Shown here: in pieces, positions 11,516-22,617 of the stretch
Layout: each line of letters starts with the position of its first letter
Position numbering within the stretch: position 1 is the stretch's first letter
Source: Elymus sibiricus
Taxonomy: Eukaryota > Streptophyta > Magnoliopsida > Poales > Poaceae
NCBI GenBank assembly: GCA_039707655.1
Contig: CM077666.1
Location: 242,512,166 to 242,576,165, forward strand
Direction: 5' to 3'
Length of the DNA: 64,000 nt
Notes under the pieces: model-generated
What the model was told of the DNA's origin: nothing
The model's input: only the letters and a program-made list of their open reading frames with translations
Database searches by the model: none
Program-made: the position numbers and the translations under genes

Positions 11516-12745
11516 TCAGGGTTCTGGAGTGTTCTGGAAGGTCTCTCTTATGTATTCCTCCGGTGTCATTGTTTCAATAATATTAGCTTCAACATTAATG
11601 GGAGTACCTGAAATATAGTGCTTAATTCTTTGCCCATTCACCACTCTCGGATTAGTGCCTTCGGAGTTGTTTATTTTGATAGCTCCGGAGCGATAAACTT
11701 CTTCGATGATACACGGTCCTTCCCATTTAGAGAGAAGTTTTCCTGCAAATAATCTCAAACGCGAATTGTACAATAGAACATATTCACCCACTTTGAATTC
11801 CCATTTTTTAATTCTTTTATCATGCCATCTTTTAACTTTTTCCTTAAACAATTTGGCATTTTCATAAGCTTGGGTTCTCCATTCATCTAGTGAGCTAATA
11901 TCAAATAACCTCTTTTCACCGGCAAGTTTAAAATCATAATTGAGTTCTTTAATTTCCCAATATGCTTTATGTTCTAACTCAAAAGGTAAATGACATGCTT
12001 TTCCATAAACCATTTTATAAGGAGACATACCCACAGGATTTTTATAAGCAGTTCTATAAGCCCATAATGCATCATCAAGTTTCTTAGACCAATTCTTTCT
12101 GGACCTATTGATGGTTTTTTGCAAAATTAACTTGATTTCTCTATTGCTCAATTCGACTTGACCACTAGATTGAGGGTGATAGGGAGATGCAATTCTATGG
12201 TTGACATCATATTTAGCAAGCAGTTTACGGAATGCACCATTAATAAAATGTGAACCACCATCAGTCATTAAATATCTAGGGACTCCAAACCTTAGGAAAA
12301 TAACTTCTTTAAGCATTTTAATAGAAGTGTTATGATCAGCACTACTAGTTGGAATAGCTTCTACCCACTTAGTAACGTAATCAACAGCAAATAAAATATG
12401 AGTATACCCATTGGATTTAGGAAAAGGTCCCATATAATCGAATCCCCAAACATCAAATGGTTCAATAACAAGTGAATAATTCATAGGCATTTCCTGACGT
12501 CTACTAATATTACCAATTCTTTGACATTCATCACAAGATAAGACAAACTTACGAGCATCCTTGAAAAGAGTAGGCCAATAAAAACCAGATTGTAGTACCT
12601 TATGTGCATTTCTGTCTCCCGCATGGTGCCCTCCGTAAGCCTCGGAATGACACTTCCGTAGAATTTGTTCTTGTTCATGCTCAGGTATACAACGTCTAAT
12701 AATACCATCTACTCCTTCTTTATAAAGATGTGGGTCATCCCAGAA
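11516..12745 (-). pseudogene. Integrase of the left Athila copy
   Basis: This retroviral-type integrase would insert element cDNA into nuclear DNA. The minus strand is open from just below a stop at about 12746 down to 11516. In order it shows the zinc-binding HHCC region (HSEAYGGHH ... CDECQRIGN), the core with its acidic triad (D in [10 protein letters not shown] in [10 protein letters not shown] in [12 protein letters not shown]) and the C-terminal chromo-like/GPY region (LLSKWEGPCIIEEVY). The core is intact here, unlike in the right copy. A Tyr-to-stop change at the junction with RNase H separates it from the upstream pol. Confidence 0.88.
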
Positions 12746-13486
12746 CTAATGTCTTAAATCAAAGAAGAACTTTTTCTTTTGTTGGTATGTGAAACTAGAT
12801 GGTATAAATTTAGCAACAATATAATTAGCATAGTCCGCATACCAAGGAGTATTACGAGAAGCATTTATGACAGCTAATTGTTCATCAGGAAAATCATCAT
12901 TAATAGGAAGTGGGTCATCAAGAACATTTTCCATTCTAGACAAATTATCTGCTACGGGATTTTCAGCTCCCTTTCTATCAATAATATGTAAGTCAAATTC
13001 TTGTAGCAATAGAACCCACCTAATGAGTCTAGGTTTAGCATCTTTCTTTTCCATAAGATATTTAATAGCAGCATGATCGGTGTGAACAGTTACTTTAGAA
13101 TCAATTATGTAAGATCTGAATTTATCACATGCAAACACAACTGCTAGAAATTCTTTCTCAGTAGTAGCATAATTTCTTTGGGCACCATCTAGAGTTTTAC
13201 TAGCATAATGGATAATACTAAATTTCTTATCGACTTGTCCTGGTACAGCACCAACAGCATAATCACTAGCATCACACATAATTTCAAAAGGCAAGTTCCA
13301 ATCAGGTGGTTGAACAATAGGTGAAGTGGTTAAGGCTTTCTTAAGTGTTTCAAAGGCTTCTACACAATCATCATCAAAAACAAATGGAACATCTTTTTGC
13401 AAAAGATTAGTAAGAGGCCTAGAAATTTTAGAGAAATCTTTAATAAACCTCCTATAGAAACCAGCATGACCCAGGAAACTTCTAAT
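12746..13486 (-). pseudogene. RNase H part of the left Athila copy
   Basis: This segment follows reverse transcriptase and carries the RT connection motif [13 protein letters not shown], then RNase H with [15 protein letters not shown], the [13 protein letters not shown] helix and [13 protein letters not shown]. In this family RNase H degrades the RNA strand during cDNA synthesis. The frame is cut at 13486 by the solo Angela/WIS LTR, which separates it from the catalytic RT segment at 15238-16046. Confidence 0.88.
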
Positions 13487-15237
13487 TGTTGGGGAACGGA
13501 GCATGAATTTCAAAAAAATTCCTACGCTCACGCAAGATCTATCCATGGAGATGCATCGCTACGAGAGGAGAGAGTGTGTCTACGTACCCTTGTAGACCGT
13601 TAGCGGAAGCGTCTCACAACGCGGTTGATGTAGTCGAACAATCCTTCGAGCTCCACCGATCGAGTACCGAACGTACGGCACCTCCGAGTTCTACACACGT
13701 GCAGCTCGGTGACGTTCCTCGCCTTCTTGATCCAGCAAGACGTCGAGGTAGTAGATGAGTTCCGTCAGCACGATGCCGTGGTGACGGTGACGGTGAAGTG
13801 ATTCCAGCAGGGCTTCGCCTAAGCTCTCCGAAAATATGACCGAGGTGGAAAACAGAGATCGGGGCACCGCACACGGCTATGGGACAATTGTTGTGTTTTG
13901 GGGTGCCCCCTTGCCCCTGTATATAAAGGATGAGAGGGAGGAGGCCGGCCCCCTAGGGGTGCGCCAAGTGTGGGGAGTCCTACTAGGACTCCTTAGTCCT
14001 AGTAGGATTCCACCTCCCATACGGAGTAGGAAAGGGGGAAGGGAGAGGGAAAGGAAAGAGGGGGCTGCGCCCCCTCCCCTAGTCCAATTCGGTTTGGGCA
14101 AGGGGGGGCGCGTGCCTCCTCACGTGGCCTGCCTCTCCTTTTCCCGTATGGCCCAATAAGGCCCATTACTTCTCCCGGTGAATTCCCGTAACTCCCCGGT
14201 ACTTCGAAAAATACCCGAATCACTCGGAACCTTTCCGACGTCCGAATATAGCCTTCCAATATATGAATCTTTACCTCTTGACCATTTCAAGACTCCTCGT
14301 CATGTCCGTGATCTCATCCGGGACTCCGAACAAACTTCGGCCACCAATCACATAACTCATATAATACTAAATCGTCATCGAACCTTAAGTGTGCGGACCC
14401 TACGGGTTCGGGAATGATGTAGACATGACCGAGACGACTCTCCGGTCAATAACCAACAGCGGAACCTGGATGCTCATATTGGTTCCTACATATTCCACGA
14501 AGATCTTTATCGGTGAACCTCATATGTCAACATACGTTGTTCCCTTTGTCTGGCGGTATGTTACTTGCCCGAGATTCGATCGTCGGTATCCAATACCTAG
14601 TTCAATCTCGTTACCGGCAAGTCTCTTTTACTCGTTCCATAATACATCATCTTGCAACTAACTCTTTAGTCACGGTGCTTGCAAGGCTTCTGTGATGTTG
14701 TATTACCGAGAGGGCCCAAAGATACCTCTCCGATAGTCGGAGTGACAAATCCCAATCTCGATCCATGCCAACTCAACAAACACTTTCGGAGATACCTGTA
14801 GTGCACCTTTATAATCACCCAGTAACGTTGTGACGTTTGATACACCCAAAGTATTCCTACGGTATCCGGGAGTTGCATGATCTCATGGTCAGAGGAACGT
14901 GTATTTGACATAGTGAAAGCAATAGCAATAAACTGAACGATCATTTGCTATGCTAACGGTTGGGTCAAGTCCATCACATCATTCTCCTAATGATGTGATC
15001 CCGTTATCAAATGACAACTCATGTCCATGGTCAGGAAACATTGACCATCTTTTGATCAACGAGCTAGTCTAGTAGAGGCATACTAGGGACTCAGTATTTG
15101 TTTATCTATTCACACATGTATTAAGTTTCCGGTCAATACAATTCTAGCATGAATAATAAACCATTATCATGAACGGGGAAATATGATAATAATAAACACT
15201 TTATTAATTGCCTCTAGGGCATATTTCCAACACTAAT
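13482..15237 (-). mobile_element. Solo Angela/WIS LTR with CTAAT duplication
   Basis: The LTR occupies 13487-15232 (1746 bases), begins TGTTGGGGAACGG and ends TTTCCAACA on the + strand. It is flanked by CTAAT at 13482-13486 and 15233-15237. The length and both ends are those of the Angela/WIS/BARE1 Copia LTR, in minus orientation. The uninterrupted target is visible in the right copy near 23828, confirming a clean insertion. Only one LTR remains, so the internal part was lost by LTR-LTR recombination. Confidence 0.95.
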
Positions 15238-16046
15238 ACCTTTAATATCTTTAGGACATGGCATTTTCTCAATAGCATCAACCTTAGCTTTATCAACTTC
15301 AATACCTCTTTCAGAAATTTTATGCCCCAAGACAATACCTTCATTAACCATAAAGTGGCACTTCTCCCAATTCAAGACAAGATTAGTTTGTTCACACTTC
15401 TGCAAAACTCGATCAAGGTTGCTTAAGCAGTCATCAAAAGAAGTTCCGTAAACGGAAAAATCATCCATGAAAACCTCAACAATCTTTTCACAAAAGTCAT
15501 AGAATATAGCAGTCATACATCTTTGAAAGGTAGTAGGTGCATTGCATAAACCAAAAGGCATGCGTCTATAAGCATAAGTTCCAAAAGGACAAGTAAAGGT
15601 GGTTTCCTCTTGGTCGGCTTGTGATACAGGTATTTGAGAGAAACCAGAATATCCATCAAGAAAGCAAAAGTTTGTATGCTTGGACAATCTTTCTAACATT
15701 TGATCAATAAAAGGTAAGGGGTAATGGTCTTTTCTAGTGGCTTTGTTTAATTTTCTAAAATCAATTACCATCCTATAACCAGTTACAATTCTTTGTGGAA
15801 TAAGTTCATTTTTATCATTAGGAACAACGGTAATACCTCCTTTCTTAGGGACACAATGAACAGGACTTACCCATCTACTATCAGCTATGGGATAGATTAT
15901 ACCTGCTTCCAGAAGCTTTAATATTTCAGTTCTTACCACCTCTTTCATTTTAGGATTTAATCGTCGTTGGTGGTCGACAACTGGTTTAGCATCAGGCTCC
16001 ATATTAATTTTATGCTGACATAGAGTGGGGCTAATGCCCTTAAGAT
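15238..16046 (-). pseudogene. Reverse transcriptase of the left Athila copy
   Basis: This RNA-dependent DNA polymerase segment of Gypsy pol shows, in order, [59 protein letters not shown] and the catalytic box [10 protein letters not shown] with both aspartates. It is separated from the upstream gag-protease frame by a one-base insertion near 16090 (six T where the right copy has five). On the other side it is separated from RNase H by the solo LTR. Confidence 0.9.
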
Positions 16047-16048
16047 CA

Positions 16049-18007
16049 TCAAGAGTATATCCAATAGCAGCACGGTGCTTCCTCAGAGTTTTTTAGTAAT
16101 CTCTTTTCTTCATGCTCTGAAAGGTTAGCACTAATAATAATAGGATATATCTTCTTTTCATCTAGATAAGCATATTTCAATGTATCAGGCAATTGCTTCA
16201 ATTCAAATACAGGGTCACCCTTAGGTGGAGGAGGGCCTCCAAGAGTTTCAACATGCAAATTGTGTTTAAGGATAGGTGTTTGATCAAAGAACATCCTATC
16301 TATTTCATTTCTTTCATTCATGTGCATATCATTTTCATGGTCTAGCAAATATTGTTCTAATGGATCAGTAGGAGGTACGGCAATAGAAGCAAGACCAATA
16401 ATTTCATTTTTATTAGGCAATTCTTTATCATGAGGTTGTCTACGAAACTTGGAGAAATTAAACTCATGAGACATACCACCAAAATTAACAATAACAGTTT
16501 CTTTAGCGCAATCAATCTTGGCATTAACAGTGTTCAAGAAAGGTCTACCAAATATAATGGGACAAAAATCATCTTGGGGAGAACCGAGGACTAGAAAATC
16601 AGTAGGGTATTTTATTTTTCCACACAAGACTTCAACATCTCTAACGATCCCAAATGGTGTAATGGTATCTCTCTTTGCAAGCTTAATAGTAACATCAATG
16701 TCCTCTATTTCAATAGGTGCAATATCATTCATAATTTCTTGATATAAGGTAAACGGAATAGCACTCACACTAGCACCCAAATCACATACGCCATGATAAC
16801 AATGATCTCCTATTTTAACAGAGACAACAGGCATGCCTACTACAAGTCTGTTTTTATCTTTAGGATCTGGTTTAGCAATTCTAGATGCTTCATCACAGAA
16901 GTAAATAACATGCCCATCTATATTATAAACCAAGAGATCTTTAACCATAGCAACATTAGGTTCAACTTTAATTTGTTCAGAGGGTCTAGGTGCTCTAATA
17001 TTACTTTTGTTAACCACAGTTGAAACTTTAGCATGTTCCTTAATCCTAACAGGAAAAGGTGGTTTCTCAATATAAGCAGTAGGCACAACTGGATCAACAT
17101 GGTAAACAATTGTTTCTTCTTTAACACTAATGGGTTCCTCAATCTTTTCTTTAACAGGGGGATGATATTTAAACCACTTCTCCTTAGGGAGATCAACATG
17201 AGTAGCAAATGATTCACAAAAGCAAGCTACTATCTCAGAGTCAAGTCCATATTTAGTGCTAAACTTATGAAAAGCATCGGTATCCATAAAAGATTTAACA
17301 CAATTGAACTCAAGTATTATACCTGACTCATTACCTTTGTCGAGTTCCCAATCTTCAGAGTTGCTTTTAATTCTTTCCAGAAGATCCCATCTGAATTCAA
17401 TAGTTTTCTTCATAAAGGAGCCAGTCGAAGAAGAATCGAGCATGGTTTGATCATCATGAGAAAGCCGAGCATAAAAATTATGTAAGATAATTTCTCTTGA
17501 GATCTCATGATTGGAGCATGTGTACATCATGTACTTAAGCCTCCCCCAAGCTTGAGCGATGCTTTCTCCTTCACGAGGCCAAAAACTATATATATAATTC
17601 CAATCACGATGAACCAAATGCATAGGATAAAATTTCTGGTGGAATTCCAGTTTCAATCGGTTCCAGTCCCATGTATCAGTATCATCACATAGCCTATACC
17701 ATGTCAATGACTTTCCCTCCAAAGATAAAGGGAATACTTTCTTCTTAACTCCATCTCCAGATAAACCTGCAAGCTTAAAAAATCCACAAATTTCATCCAC
17801 ATAGATTAAGTGCATATCAGGATGTGCCGTTCCATCTCCTGCATAAGGATTAGCTAGCAATTTCTCTATCATACCCGAAGGGATCTCATAATAAATATTT
17901 TCAGTAGGTGCAGTAGCTTGAGGAGCAACTATTTGTGCTTCCGGCCGAGGTGAAGATACCCTGAACAAACCCCTCAAAGGATTACTTTCCATAGTGACAA
18001 GTGACAA
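16049..18007 (-). pseudogene. Gag-protease polyprotein of the left Athila copy
   Basis: This uninterrupted stretch of 652 codons starts at MSLVTMESNPLRG. The gag core of the Athila type spans about residues 60-270 (SLTWYRLCDDTDTWDWNRLK, GESIAQAWGRLKYM); I see no CCHC knuckle. A retropepsin follows with [16 protein letters not shown] near residue 400 (DLG in place of DTG, usual in this lineage) and [10 protein letters not shown] about 85 residues later. The end is a frameshift relative to the right copy, so the natural protein would continue into RT. This gag is intact while the right copy's is broken. Confidence 0.9.
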
Positions 18008-18069
18008 TAAATTTCAGCACGTAATATAAATGTTTCCTTACCAAATTCCACTCACCAAAGGCGCTTCAC

Positions 18070-18098
18070 TTCCCGGCAACGGCGCCAGAAAAGAGTCT
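18070..18098 (-). promoter_or_regulatory. Primer binding site behind LTR B
   Basis: The minus strand reads TGGCGCCGTTGCCGGGAA at 18087-18070, eleven bases inside LTR B. This is the tRNA-complementary site typical of Athila-lineage elements (close to the 3' end complement of tRNA-Asp). The copy behind LTR C (26681-26664) is mutated to TGGCACCGTTGCTGGGGA. Confidence 0.85.
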
Positions 18099-19572
18099 TG
18101 ATGACCCACAAGTATAGGGGATCAATCGTAGTCCTTTTGATAAGTAAGTGTGTCGAACCCAACGAGGAGCAGAAGGAAATGACAAGCGGTTTTCAGCAAG
18201 GTATTTTCTGCAAGCACTGAAATTATCGGTAACAGATAGTTTGGTAGCAAGGTAATTTGTAACAAGTAACAATAGTAACAATTAGTGCAGAAAGATAGCC
18301 CAATCCTTCTTATGGCAAAGGACAGGCCGGAACGATCTCTTATAATAAGCTAGACGTTCTCGAGGACACATGGGAATTTCATCTAGTCACTTTCATCATG
18401 TTTGTTTGATTCTCGTTCGCTACTTTCATAATTTGATATGTGGGTGGACCGGTGCTTGGGTGTAGTTCTTACTTGAACAAGCCTCCCACTTATGATTAAC
18501 CCCTCTCGCAAGCATCCGCAACTACGAAAGAAGAATTAAGATAAATCTAACCATAGCATTAAACATATGGATCCAAATCAGCCCCTTACGGAATAGCGCA
18601 TAAACTAGGGTTTAAGCTTCTGTCACTCTAGCAACCCATCATCTAATTACTACTCCACAATGCATTCCCTTAGGCCCAAAGATGGTGAATTATCATGTAG
18701 TCGACACCATTAAGAGAATCAACAACATACATATCATCAAAATATCGAACGAATACCAAATTCACATGATTACTTATGACAAGACTTCTCCCATGTCCTC
18801 AAAAACAAAAGTAACTACTCACACATCATATTCATGTCCAAGATCAGAGGGGTATTGAATAGCATAATGGATTTGAACATATAATCTTCCACCAAATAAA
18901 CCAACTAGCATCAACTACAAGATGTAATTAACACTACTAGCAACCCACAGGTACCAATCTGAGGTTTTGAGACAAAGACTGAATACAAGAGATGAACTAG
19001 GGTTTGAGATGAGATGGTGCTGATGAAGATGTTGATGAAGATTGGTCCTCCCACGATGAGAGGATCGTTGGTGCTGTCGATGGCTTTGATTTCCCCCTCC
19101 CGGAGGGAAGTATCCCTGGCGGAATCGCTCCGCTGGAGAGCAAAACTGCTCCTGCCCAAGTTCCGCCTCGAGATGGCGGCGCTCCATCCCAAAAGTCTCC
19201 CCCTTATTTTTTTTCTAGGACAAATGGGCTTATATACCAGAAAATGGGCACCAGAGGCTAGCCTGGGGGGGTGGCGCGCCCTGGTGCCTCGTGGGCACCT
19301 GGGTGGCCCCCTCTGGTACTTCTTTCTTCCAATATTTTTATTTATTCCAAAATAAATCTCCGTGAAATTTCATCTCATTTGGAGATGTGCAGAATAGGTA
19401 TCTCTGACATAGCTTTTTCAGGCCCTGAATTCCAGCTGCCAGCAATCTCCCTCCTTATGTAAATCTTGCATATTAAGAGAGAAAAGGCATTAGAATTGCT
19501 CCACAAAGTGTTATATTGATTAAAAACACTATAAATAACAGTAGGAAAACATGATGCAAAATGGACGTATCA
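18099..19572 (-). repeat. LTR B, shared by both Athila copies
   Basis: This LTR serves at once as the 5' LTR of the left copy (primer site at 18087) and the 3' LTR of the right copy (polypurine tract at 19573). It is 1474 bases long. No target duplication flanks it, so it is an inner LTR of an array and not the border of a separate insertion. Confidence 0.93.
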
Positions 19573-21121
19573 ACTCCCCCAAGCTTAGACCTCGCTTGTC
19601 CTCAAGCGAAAGCCGATATCGATAATCATGTCCACATGTTTAGAGAGAGAGGTGTCGACAAAAACAAAATACGGACATAGTAGCATCTTGATCATTATTA
19701 TAACAGCAATATTCATTATCATAAAACTTCTCATGAGCAAGTAACAATTCATCACAACAACGAAGTATAGGACATAAACTTTCTTGAAAACTAACAAACT
19801 ATGTTCTCAGTCAACAATGCAATTGCAATTCATCATATTTTCAGGAAGGGTCTCATGTAGGAGCTTTTTAGCAAGTCCACATACTCAACCATCATTTAGT
19901 CTTCTATGATTGCTAACACTCACAAAATATATATGGAGCAAAAAGTTTCAGCCAGACACATAGAAAGATAGGGGCTTATAATTTCGCTTCCCAACTTATT
20001 CACCTCAAGGGTAATGTCAACAATAATAACTCATGATCACTCATATCCAACTCGATATATGTGCCTAGATCTTCCCCACCACATGATGCTTGCAAAAGAG
20101 AAAAATAAAAGGAATAGAGGAGAATACTATTGACTCTTGCATAAAAAGTAAATACATAAAAGTAAAAGATAGGCCCTTCGTAGAGGGAATCAGAGGTTGT
20201 CATGCGCTTTTTGTTGTTGGATGCACAAGCTCTTAATGCAAAGGAACGTCACTTTATATTGCCCCTTGTGATAGAAACCTTTATTGTGCAGTCTGTCGCT
20301 TTTATTTCTTTACCATCACAAGTTCGTACAAAGCTTATTTTCCCTTACAATAAAACTTCATACATATTTAGAGGCAATTTTTATTGCTTTTTGCACCGAT
20401 GACAACTTACTTGAAGGATCTTATTCAATCCATAGGTAGATATAGTGGACTCTCATGACATGAAACTAGGTTTAAGGGTTTTGGATGCACAAGTAGTATC
20501 TCTACTTGGTGCGGATTTTTTGGCTAGCAAAGATATTGAGCAAGCACCACATGTTGGAGGATCTATGACAATATAACTTCTATGTGAATACAAGCAAACA
20601 TAATTCATTACGTTGTCTTCCTTGTCCAACGTCAACAATTTGACATAAAATACATAATGGGGGCCCACAATCATAAGAGATGTCCAAGATAGTGTATTTG
20701 CATGTAAATCTTCTCTTCCCTATTAATTTTTCATGAATTGCATCATTGACCAATGCTATGTTTGTTAACTTCCAATAAATTTTACCACTTATACTTTTCT
20801 TTATGTAATGTCATTACTTTCCATAAGATTAGCATATGATCTTTTTCATTATTTTCATTGCTAGGATTGAAACATAAAAGTAAAGAAGCAAAAACTCAAA
20901 CTACTCTTTATTATATAACTCTCAACTCAATTACATAGATAGATAGATCACGAAACTAGCACTCAAAAATAGACCATACTAAACTTTTATTCAACAAAAT
21001 CACGAAATAACTAAGGATCAAACTAAAAGTAGGTAAAGATAGTAAAAGTGATGGTGATACGATACCGGGGCACCTCCCCCAAGCTTGGCACAAGCCAAGG
21101 GGAGTGCCCATACCCATGTAC
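19573..21121 (-). other. 3' non-coding region of the right Athila copy
   Basis: This is the counterpart of 9225-10877. By eye I count only about two differences between 10055-10545 and 20403-20893, far fewer than in the gag or pol segments. It contains the 73-codon frame 20453-20674 and no recognised protein domain. Confidence 0.7.
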
Positions 21122-21532
21122 TCAAGTTTCCTTCTTCGGTGATGGTGGTGGTGATGAAGTGGTGGGCTTGTCCTTCAGTTTCCGCTTGAGAACATAATTT
21201 TCTTCCTTCAACTTGCAAATTTCTTGCTCAAGCTCCACTATCTTCTCACACAATACGTTCTTGTTTTCCTGTAGAAGACGGAAAGGGATAAATTGGATCT
21301 TAGATTTGTTTACGGTGTTTGGGAGGCTCGACTTCTTGAACTCCACATGCATATCTCCCGGTTGAGGTAGAGGGGCATCTTCTTCATCCGAGCTCGCGTC
21401 TTCCGTTCCCTTCATGTTGGCATCTCGCTCCTCCTCCGCGGACCATCCATAGGGATCTATATACCCATAGATCCTTGGATTTGTAACATAGTGTGATACG
21501 AAACTCTCTCCATCTGAGTCTTGAGACGACAT
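21122..21532 (-). CDS. Extra coiled-coil ORF, right copy (intact)
   Basis: This ORF has 136 codons, from MSSQDSDGESFVSHYV to SPKKET. It has an acidic middle (SSDEEDAPLPQPGD) and a C-terminal heptad-like stretch (NVLCEKIVELEQEICKLKEE, then NYVLKRKLKDK), likely a coiled coil, followed by a Ser/Pro/Lys tail. It lies between integrase and the polypurine tract on the coding strand. There is no signal peptide or membrane segment, so it is not env-like. A partner copy at 10878-11210 keeps the same start but is truncated. The function is unknown; a coiled coil suggests self-association or binding to Gag. Confidence 0.6.
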   Translation of the reverse strand: MSSQDSDGESFVSHYVTNPRIYGYIDPYGWSAEEERDANMKGTEDASSDEEDAPLPQPGDMHVEFKKSSLPNTVNKSKIQFIPFRLLQENKNVLCEKIVELEQEICKLKEENYVLKRKLKDKPTTSSPPPSPKKET

Positions 21533-21864
21533 ACTTTTGGATTTGTCAGAAAAATAGCACGAAACAAGAACAGAGGATATTTCTGCGATGCGGTGGTCAA
21601 AATGTCCAGGAGTATATATAAAGAATTTTTATCTTGCAAAACAAGTATTCCAGAACAAAACAGAGTCGGGAAGGCTCACGAGGGGCCCACAAGCCCCAGG
21701 GCGCGCCTAGGGGGTGGCGCACCCTGGTGCCTCGTGTGCACCTCGTGGGTCCCCTCGGCTGTTTCTTATTTTTGTATTTTTTCTAATAATTCAAAACCAA
21801 CCGAAAGTATTTTTATGGAATTTTTGGAGTTGGTTTACTTACCGTATCACGTACCACTTCCTTT

Positions 21865-22617
21865 TTAGGGTTCTGGAGTGTTCTGGAAGGTCTCTCTTAT
21901 GTATTCCTCCGGTGTCATTGTTTCAATAATATTAGCTTCAATATTAATGGGAGTACCTGAAATATAGTGCTTAATTCTTTGCCCATTCACCACTCTCGGA
22001 TTAGTGCCTTCGGAGTTGTTTATTTTGATGGCTCCGGAGCGATAAACTTCTTCGATGATATACGGTCCTTCCCATTTAGAGAGAAGTTTTCCTGCAAAGA
22101 ATCTCAAACGAGAATTATACAATAGAACATATTCATCCACTTTGAATTCCCATTTTTGAATTCTTTTATCATGCCATCTTTTAACTTTTTCCTTAAACAA
22201 TTTGGCATTTTCATAAGCTTGGGTTCTCCATTCATCTAGTGAGCTAATATCAAATAACCTCTTTTCACCGGCAAGTTTAAAATCATAATTGAGTTCTTTA
22301 ATTGCCCAATATGCTTTATGTTCTAACTCAAGAGGTAAATGACATGCTTTTCCATAAACCATTTTTTAAGGAGACATACCCATAGGATTTTTATAAGTAG
22401 TTCTATAAGCCCATAATGCATCATCAAGTTTCTTAGACCAATTCTTTCTGGACCTATTGACGGTTTTTTGCAAAATTAACTTTATTTCTCTATTGCTCAA
22501 TTCGACTTGACCACTAGAATGAGGGTGATAGGGAGATGCAATTCTATGGTTGACATCATATTTAGCAAGCAGTTTACGGAATGCACCATGAATAAAATGT
22601 GAACCACCATCAGTCAT
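21865..22617 (-). pseudogene. Integrase C-terminal part, right Athila copy
   Basis: This holds the second half of integrase: [11 protein letters not shown] carrying the second catalytic Asp, then [12 protein letters not shown] with the Glu, then the GPY-type region (LLSKWEGPYIIEEVY) to QNTPEP. Two lesions are visible against the left copy. A one-base deletion near 22640 puts it out of frame with the first half. A stop after NPMGMSP (near 22363) replaces the Tyr of the left copy (TAT/TAA region). It cannot make a whole integrase. Confidence 0.88.

Noticed and set aside
21122..21532. Calling the extra Athila ORF an env gene
   Set aside because: No signal peptide, membrane segment or cleavage site is visible; only a coiled coil and acidic region.
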